From positions 1,734,001 to 1,798,000 of the forward strand of contig CAIIXF020000009.1 of the NCBI GenBank assembly GCA_903813345.2: a stretch of 64,000 nucleotides of DNA. The letters run 5' to 3'. The notes under the pieces are model-generated. The model did not search any database, was not told where the DNA came from, and was given only the letters and a program-made list of their open reading frames with translations. Of the stretch, positions 23,601 through 32,600 are shown in pieces; position 1 is the first letter of the stretch, and each line of letters begins with the position of its first letter. This DNA is from Owenia fusiformis. Its lineage: Eukaryota > Annelida > Polychaeta > Sabellida > Oweniidae. Position numbers and translations under genes: made by a program.

Positions 23601-26600
23601 GTTTTCACCATGTTGAACAGTTTTGAAAATTGTCCAATTTGAACCATCGCCTTGTATATTTCTGTAACTGCCCCCCCCCCTTGACACTCGAGTGTAAGAA
23701 TCCTTTCCACACTGTCAATGGTTTTACAAAATAGTTCATGTCAGGAAGGGGGAGGGGTGAGTGTAGAGAACAATCACTGACTGCGATTTGTATGATTGAA
23801 CATTATACACTTATCATAAATTCGTAAAGAATAGTTTTAAAATAAACAGCTTGTTTTATTTTATGATTGGAGTGATGTATGCATAGAAGAATGACACTGG
23901 TTTTGAAATATCTTAATTATCCCATTGAATGAAGCCATCCGTCCCTCTGTCCATTTTTAAGTCATACTGGTGGACTGATTTGATTTAAAGGAGAAGTCTC
24001 GGTGTAGAACGTGTACACACTAATGGGAACGAATTTTACTCATTTCTATTTAGGATTCGTTCATATACTAGCGGGGCTTTAGAGCATTTACAAACGCACG
24101 AATTGTATTGTTTTAAAGCAACTTTTATGACATATAATGTATTTAAAGCTGATTAATTTTAGATTATATTCGGTTCAATTTTACAAATAATGAATAGTAT
24201 TACAGTATATCGAAAAATATGTAATGATTTACATTAAATTGCGCAGACTGCAAGCAATGTACATGGTTGGCCAATTTGCATGCGCGTTCTTGATAATAAG
24301 AATTAAAGGTTGAACTTAAAAATCAAACATTTTCTTTTTTAAACATAATAAATCTTTAAATCAAGAAAATAAAAATAAGATTGATGATTGGACTTTTCAT
24401 AGTCAACTGCGACTGTGTCGACGCATGTTTATTTACTTAGCTAATTAGATATGTAAAATTGTTAATGGCCGCAACGGATAATACGTACATGTAAGCTGTT
24501 CGGATAAGACATTTCTAAATGATTAATAACAAATGTTATTCAGCAGAATGTTATTCAGCAGTAACAGATCTTATTAGTTATTATTCAATTTGGATAATAA
24601 ATCTATTATCTCGTCGTATTGATGTTTATTATATAGTGTTTCTCGTTGTGTGAATTTTCCCTTCTTGATAAATGTTGAAGGAGTTCTGAATCAACCTCAA
24701 CAAATATCCATTAAATCATAATATTGCATTTGAGGTTCATCCTACAATGAAATGATCTTGTTGAAATTATTTTGATTCTTTTATTTCCTTTTTATTTTAT
24801 GTTCCATTTCACCATAATTTGATTATCAATGTTTATGTATTTGTAAGGGTTGAATCTAAAGACAAATCTGTAAATAAGTATATTGCATGTGATGACACTA
24901 TTGAACTACTTATTCATACAATCTACATACTGTATAATATTTGGAAAATGACCACACTTGGGGATTAATCTAACACAATGAATTTATAACTTATGAATTT
25001 AAGTATTTATTTTAATCATGGAAACCTTGCTTCATGAGAAAGCTATATGTTTATTTACTATGAAAACTGTACATACAGAATGATTGACAAAATATGAAAA
25101 AAACTGGACGAGATTTAAACTTTAAAAGTTCATTAATCTACCATTCGATTTCACTTTTATCTTACTGATATCATCTTTTCTCTACTGGTGTCAATGTTTA
25201 GTGTCATCCCTTTGTGTCAAAATTATCTTTGAATTCAAAATCGTTTCTGCTCTTGATTTTCCTATATATGCTAAACTAAACTAAAACAATATAAAACAAT
25301 ATTTTAGACCGATATTAGCTAGAAGGAAGTGTTTTCTCATGTTTATTATATTAGCACAAATGTTAAACGCGAAGGACCAAAAAGTGTAAAAGAACTAAAC
25401 TATAGACAAAGTATAATCCTGTCAGAAGAAAACCATACCCAAAATACCTGAAACCATGATCTAAGGTGAAGAGAAACAATGTCTTATACCCCCCTCTCCT
25501 TCCCCCATCGTTGAAGAACCAATACTACAATCACAAAATAGAAATACGGGGGACATTTTATTTCTACTGAAGTAATTTAGAACAATACAATATATTGTTG
25601 AAGACGAAATTGATAGACGATATTCACAACAGTTGTAGATACACTTATTTCATAAAAAGAATGGTGTAAACGATGCTGAATATGAAATTCGCCGTCCCAA
25701 AGTTCATAGAATAGATCAGGATATACTGTATATTTGCAATCGATGGGATTTATATTTTATTGCTGCTTACTCAATGTGTTTGACAACTGACAAAAACGTA
25801 AAATCATTCGAAATAAGTTTAGAAGTTTTCGAACAAAAAGCCCCTTCAAAACAAGTTTTTCATATCAAATATTGATATCATTGTGTAAGACTACAAAAGG
25901 TGTCTGAAATCTTTAAAATCCTATTTACATATGACATGGGATTACATTACAAACCGTGAAATTTACACCACCTCGTGGCTGTCTCAGATATCTCAATGCA
26001 ATTTGCTTATATTATCCGGTTGTACTTTAGCATATGACATATCACATCAGGTTCAGATTAAAATATTGGTGTACGAGGGTTGATCCAAAAGTTATGCACC
26101 GTTTGCTCTAAAAGTCTTTATCTTTGACGAATAATATACATATTTGGCCTTATCACTCCCTACATTGTAGTTTCATTTTGTGTATAGATAAACCATGAAT
26201 TCAAAATTTAACATTGGCATCTTGTTACCAGAGCAATTCAACAGCAGCGTGTGTGGAGCTGGAATGAATTAAAGCTTAATAGTAATGTCAGCAACCAAAG
26301 CGCTATTTCATTCCATTCCCATTTCTGCACCGTTTCTACCACCATTGCCAACACAACTTCTGGAATCATCTAAAACATTCATTCATTCTAGCACCAACAA
26401 ATCGGTATGCTAACCGAATCTCTTTCAATGTTTCTTTCCTTGTTTTTTCCAACAAAACACAAAATTTAATATCGGTCCTTATTGTTAAGATTAAGCTTCT
26501 TATCATCCATTTCTGATACTTTTGAGTTTTGACTCTACAAAATGGCTAAGGGTGATCACATGATCAAGCAAGTGGTACAGCATGTTCTGAGACCACATGG

Positions 26601-29600
26601 TTTCCAGAGATAGCATATGACATTACATATAGCATTGAAAAACAATTGATTAACAGGCATTGCTGATACCTTTGAAAGCAATTTGTTACCCTGAAACACC
26701 CTTTAGGTGTCGACTTTTTCTAGATCTACAATGTGTCGTACTCTTGCCCCACATACATCTTTGTTATGTTGCTATGGTTACCAGAAAACTATATTACTGA
26801 TCAAATGCATTGCTTATTTTTACGCAAAATAAAGCTGTACTACATATGGGGGAATGAGATAAAATATGAACAATATTCATAAAGTATTAAGATTTTTAGA
26901 GCAAACGATGCAGAACTTTTGGATTAACCCTCGTACGTTCTATTTTCTGAAGTTGCAACTTTAGGCATATTTGAAAGAGATGCACGCGTAAACAGTTTTG
27001 TAATTATTCAATTCCACTAAGGTACCCATTCATTTTTAAATTATTCTTGTATGATGTATTCCCAGATGCCACAAGTGTGAATTAGGAATACGCCTTCTTA
27101 GTTTAGCTAAGTTAAAATGGGAATATCACAATAATATTATTCTTAAAGATATGTGAAACCCAACCATTTAGATAAGTTTAACTTACAGGTATATCTTCCA
27201 GCAGCATCGATTCATCACATTGTAAGCAAAACAACGAAATTGCTTCTTGCACAACTCTTCAAATAACTTGTCGTGTCAACGTGCTTCAAAGTACACTCTT
27301 TATGGACAATTGTATCGCTCGTCTAGAAAACAAAAACATGCATTATGCATCAATCCCAACTTGTATATTACATAGCATAAGGTATCCTAAATGTATTTAT
27401 GGCGTGTCTTATATATTTGATCAATTATGACATCAACATATTAAATCGTACCTTAAAGTTTTGCATTTCCTTCTAAACGTTTTCGCTCGAGTAAATGTGG
27501 TCTCCTCCCCTTTGCTTTTGGATACTGTAGCATTTTGCAACTTAGAAACTACGAATCAGATAGTCAAGTAATAGTACAGGCATCACATTGTAAGTGTAAT
27601 GGTCACTATTATGATACCTGATACAATGGGTACCTTTCATACGTCTGGTTCCAAATTCGAGAGTATGGGCATGTTTAGTTGATATATCAATGTTTCATTT
27701 TAGAGATTATAGTCTAATAGCCATGAACTCCAATAGAAAAATACTCATTCGTCATATTTCTATCTCCAAACATATTTGCCTCCTGACCACAAACACAAAT
27801 TAGAATATTTGCCTCTTGTGTTATCTGATTATATCGGAAATAATATCAGGCCCCTGGTATCAGGCACACAGCTTCGGTCATACATCCTTTCAAAATCATG
27901 CAGTTTTCACTGTTCTAACCCGTGTTCTAAGCACTTGGGAAAGTTAAATGTGAACCGATCTGGAAATTTTTGGTAAGGGAAACACGGAACCCGTTCCTAT
28001 ATCTGTAGAGGTGCATATTGTATGCCATTGCGCTTCCCTACTCATTTTCATTGACCTCACCACTTTCAGCTTTAGTCCACAATTATTGTACTCGTTATTT
28101 AACCGTTGCTCAATTTTGGCGTGACTGTATCTTATTTGATCTATACGAGTGTATTCAGATAGATTTGATAACAAAAGATGCAGTTACACATTTCAACACC
28201 ATGTACAGTTTAAGTTTAAACTAGTGCGTATGCGTCCCTTATATTTCAAAGATAAGTCATCTAAAATGTATAATTTTTAGTTTTGAGATCATCGTTACAA
28301 TATTCTTGCTATTTTTATTCAAATATTTTCTATAGTCTGTACCACTGACAATCAACATTGAAATGACTAATAATATTGTGAGTAATGATGATATAAATTT
28401 CCCATATGCACAAAACACAAGTACAGCGAGGGGGTGAATGACCGTAGCCAGCTTTTGGCAATGGGAGGGGGTTTACTCTACTTAAAAATAATCTTACGAA
28501 AAAATGTAAGGCTCCTATACTCCAAATGTTTAGTCTCATTGGTCGAAAATCAAGTGGCCTGAAAATTAGAACAAGGCTTTTAAAGGCCGGTTAATGATAT
28601 GGTTAATTTATAGCCAAATGGCCCACGAATAATTCGTGACCCTTAACATATTTTAAACCTTAACCTACACTTTATATTATCCGCTGTTGACTTGTTGAGA
28701 TACATGTATTGACCCTAGAAGGATGACTCTAAATTATCTTTTTACTCTGACATATGAATGATCTTACCCTGGTGTATTTAAGATGTGTTGATGTAAATAT
28801 ATTGGGGTCTTAACAATGCATCTACATAAATAAAGTCAGCAGATAAAGTCATCGAATCTGTCAATAAATAAGCTTACTGTACATTTAAACCATCCTTGCT
28901 GCAAGGGTATTATACAAGTATATATGAATTTAAGCATAAATGTCCTCTGAAGAAGGATGATTTAAACACTAAATACATTTCTAGGTTCAGTGAATCCAGG
29001 AAGATAAAGGGAGGACCTCCTTATACATAAATCAAACAATATTGAAATGCGCTTTTCTATCTTGTGGGCTATTGTGTCAGTGTCAATATTAACAGATTAA
29101 GAAATGCGTAACATTGTATGTTAACAAACCGCAAGCCTAAATCTACTCATATTGATCTGACTCCTACACCAGTTGACGGACCATTGCAATGTAATACTGC
29201 GTATAACGTCCACAGTTAGTTCAAGTTTATATCTCGAATAGTCATTATAACCAACTTGGAATTTAAAGACAACAAACATAATGTAGTATTTTACCATTTC
29301 ATCGTTGCACAATCAGCGATGTATATTAGGTAAGAATTCAAAATACCAGTAGTACCCATTACGAGTTGTCATTAAGAGTCACATGCGAATGTGAAACGAA
29401 AGGTGAGATTGTATAGTGCGATTTGCGGTTGCTGCTTGGTGGATTGACTGGTCGACAGGTGTAAACCCAAACCATGAGCATACGAGGTAGGTTTTAATTG
29501 AATAAAAATACAATAATAAGCTGTGTCATGATATTTTGTACATGTATTTAGTATCCAAAAACATTATACAAGGTTTGTGCTATAACAGATTTTATAAGAA

Positions 29601-32600
29601 TGTAGTTTAAAACGAAAGGCGCAATATTCTGTCCTCGCTATGTTAATAAATCCTGAACTTTTTATACTTTATTTTATAGATTACATTCATTAACGTTTCA
29701 GTTTCAAAAGATATCTTCGATGACGAAAGAGAAAACACAAACGCGCGCTCATCTTGGAATATCTAAATACCACACAGGGGATGGGGGTCTGCAGATACAC
29801 ACACCTGGTACTCTCGATTAACATTTCCAGAAGACAAATATTATTGGATTATTGGACGAAGAATATGACACTAGTACAGAGGCAAATGAAAACTTCCTTC
29901 GAACACTTATACCAGCCTATGGGACCTGACATTTTTAAGATCATATGCTGATATATGGCGATTGTGGAAAGTTTATATCTACATGTACATAAATACGTGG
30001 GTTGTCCCATAAGTCCTGACATGTTTGCTCTAACATCTTGATGAGATCGTGACAGAGATCTAGAACTATTTTGAACGACGTTTGATAGACGAGAAAATGT
30101 TCGATACAAAAGCTCTAATAAGTGAACTAAAATCTAAGTGAAGTAAAATCGAAAAGTAAGATCAGGCCATCTCTAATGGCAATAGTCAAAATAGAAGAAT
30201 GTGTATATAGGCCATGTAAGTCATCTCGCAACATTTAAATTGGATAGAGTACTGAGCACTAAGGACAATCTACAACTGATCCGGTTCTTTGATTCGGTTC
30301 TCTGCGCATATTTTCTACGCATTTCAAATGTAATTCAGTGGCCGATCTTATATGGTGCATGGGCAGTGGTCATTTGAAAAACAAGATAGAATTTACCCAG
30401 GGGGCATTATGTTCCGAGTTTGGGCATTTTTGCCCCTCTATGAAAAGTAAATTTCTTTCATTTGCCGCAGCAGTCCATGATCATACTTTAATATTCATCA
30501 AATAAATATGACCAGTAATAATTATTTCAGACGTGTCATGGTAGATTTAAAGCAACTGCCCAGGATCATGGTACGGATGTTCCTTATTCATACTAAATAG
30601 TTCACAGCAATGATGATGATGCCTAATGTCGGACTAATGGAAGAGTGTTCTAATCGACAGGTATCATGGGAAACATCTTTTATTTTGTGCATGCGTGGAA
30701 ACGAACCGAATCAGTTACAGGACCGAACCAAATCAGTTGTAGATTGCCCTTACTCAGTACGGGAGTACGGGAAATAAGGCAACGTGTGCCTTTACCCACA
30801 ATATGTAACTTAGAAATGTTAAGATCTTTATTGGGCGATATGATAACATCTGGAAATGTTTGTAAATGAACTTAATACACAATATTGGCCCCAGGGATAG
30901 GAATTTGACAAGGAAGTTCGTCCCGGTGTGAAAGAAATTATGGTCCCTAGGGATTATGGTCCCCCTTTTTAAAGGCTCTTACTAAGCCCTGATTGTGTAT
31001 AAGATAATAAGGGAAAGAGGTCATCATATTAATCAATGGAGAGTAGGACTATAAATTAATAGGACCTCCTACCCTTTTACACCGGCGCCCGGCCGATTGA
31101 GTAGTTTCTTAAAAAATGAATACATTTTTTATCGACATACTCAATCGGCCGAGCGCCGTAGTGAAAATCGAAGCAAAGTACTGCATCTGTATCTCTCAAC
31201 ATTCATGAGTTTAGCCTCTTGACAAGTAATTTTGATGTTTACATATAGTCGATTCGGGGGAAGGGGCCGGGGATTGGGAATATTTGACCAGATATACTCC
31301 CATGGTGGCCCCGGGGTAAGGAACAAGACAGGCCAATTGTATATTAGCGCCCGGTATTAACGTCAAGTTTTATTTTATAATTACGTTTGCAATTTGTGCG
31401 AAATCACACATGATCGTACGATGTCACAGATAGCCGTACGTACGATAATCGTTCGGTGACCATACGGGCGCCGGCAGGTTAGGCTCTGATTAGTTGAATT
31501 GAGAAAAACGGTTAAACATCTGCAACTTTTATGTGTGAGGTAAAATTCTCCAAGCGCCCATACAATGTCTAAAAATCGACTTAGTGTTGTCGATGCCCGT
31601 ACAATTTTGAAAAATACTAATTCAAGCCGATTTTAATTGAATTTTATATGACCTAGGGGGTGGATTATACTTGTATAGTGGAGAGTTGTTGTTATAGAAT
31701 GTAATGCAAATTGATTTTCGTAACCGTCAGCGATAAAAAAACACCTGAAAATCAGTAATTTTTCTGGTGGTGATGTAATTTGACTTCATTGGCTATACCT
31801 CCAAATAATTACAATAGGCCGAAAATTTAAGATGCATGACAAACATTCTATATATGATGTATTCCATTTTAATTTTTGAGTACCAAAGGTTTTCGAATAC
31901 ACATCTCTATACAGACATTCGATTTTTATTTTTTGACCTTCTATACAGCCCTCTATACAGTGTTTCGATTTTTATTTTTCTACTCTATCCTTATATAGAA
32001 ATTTCTATACCAGCAACCATAATTTAAATATGCACCCACATAGACATTTCTATGAAGCGTTTCAATTTTTATTTTTGCCATTATCCATATAGAAATTTCT
32101 TTACAAGGAGAAATGTTTTACCAGTAACAGAATTAGTATTTTTCGTTGGCCTTCACATAAAAATTTCTATACCGTATAGAAATATATCCATATAGAAATT
32201 TCTATACAAGGAGAAATATTTTACCTGTAACAGAATTAGAATTTTCCGTTGGCCTTCACATAGAAATTTCTATACCGCTAACCAAATGTTTATCAATAAC
32301 AAAATTAATATTTCCAGCGTCATCCGCATAGAAAATTCTATACGCAAAGCCAACGGAATCTTTTGTATAGAAATTTCTATCTGGGGATAGTGTATTTGTA
32401 AATCTAGTTAAAAGCTACATAGAAAATTCTATACGATAAAAAGAAACGCATTTTTACTAGACATTCTCATGAACATGTGTTAATAAAATTATTTAAACTT
32501 CATCTGTTTCGGTGAGATATGAATATACTCTGTAAAAATATTGTAAATGAAATACGATAATAAAATATTGACGGTTCTAATATATGAATTACACTGCTGT

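Noticed and set aside
29990-30110. Mariner-like end GGGTTGTCCCATAAGTCC
   Set aside because: No partner end or TA-bounded element could be found, so it is not called as an element.
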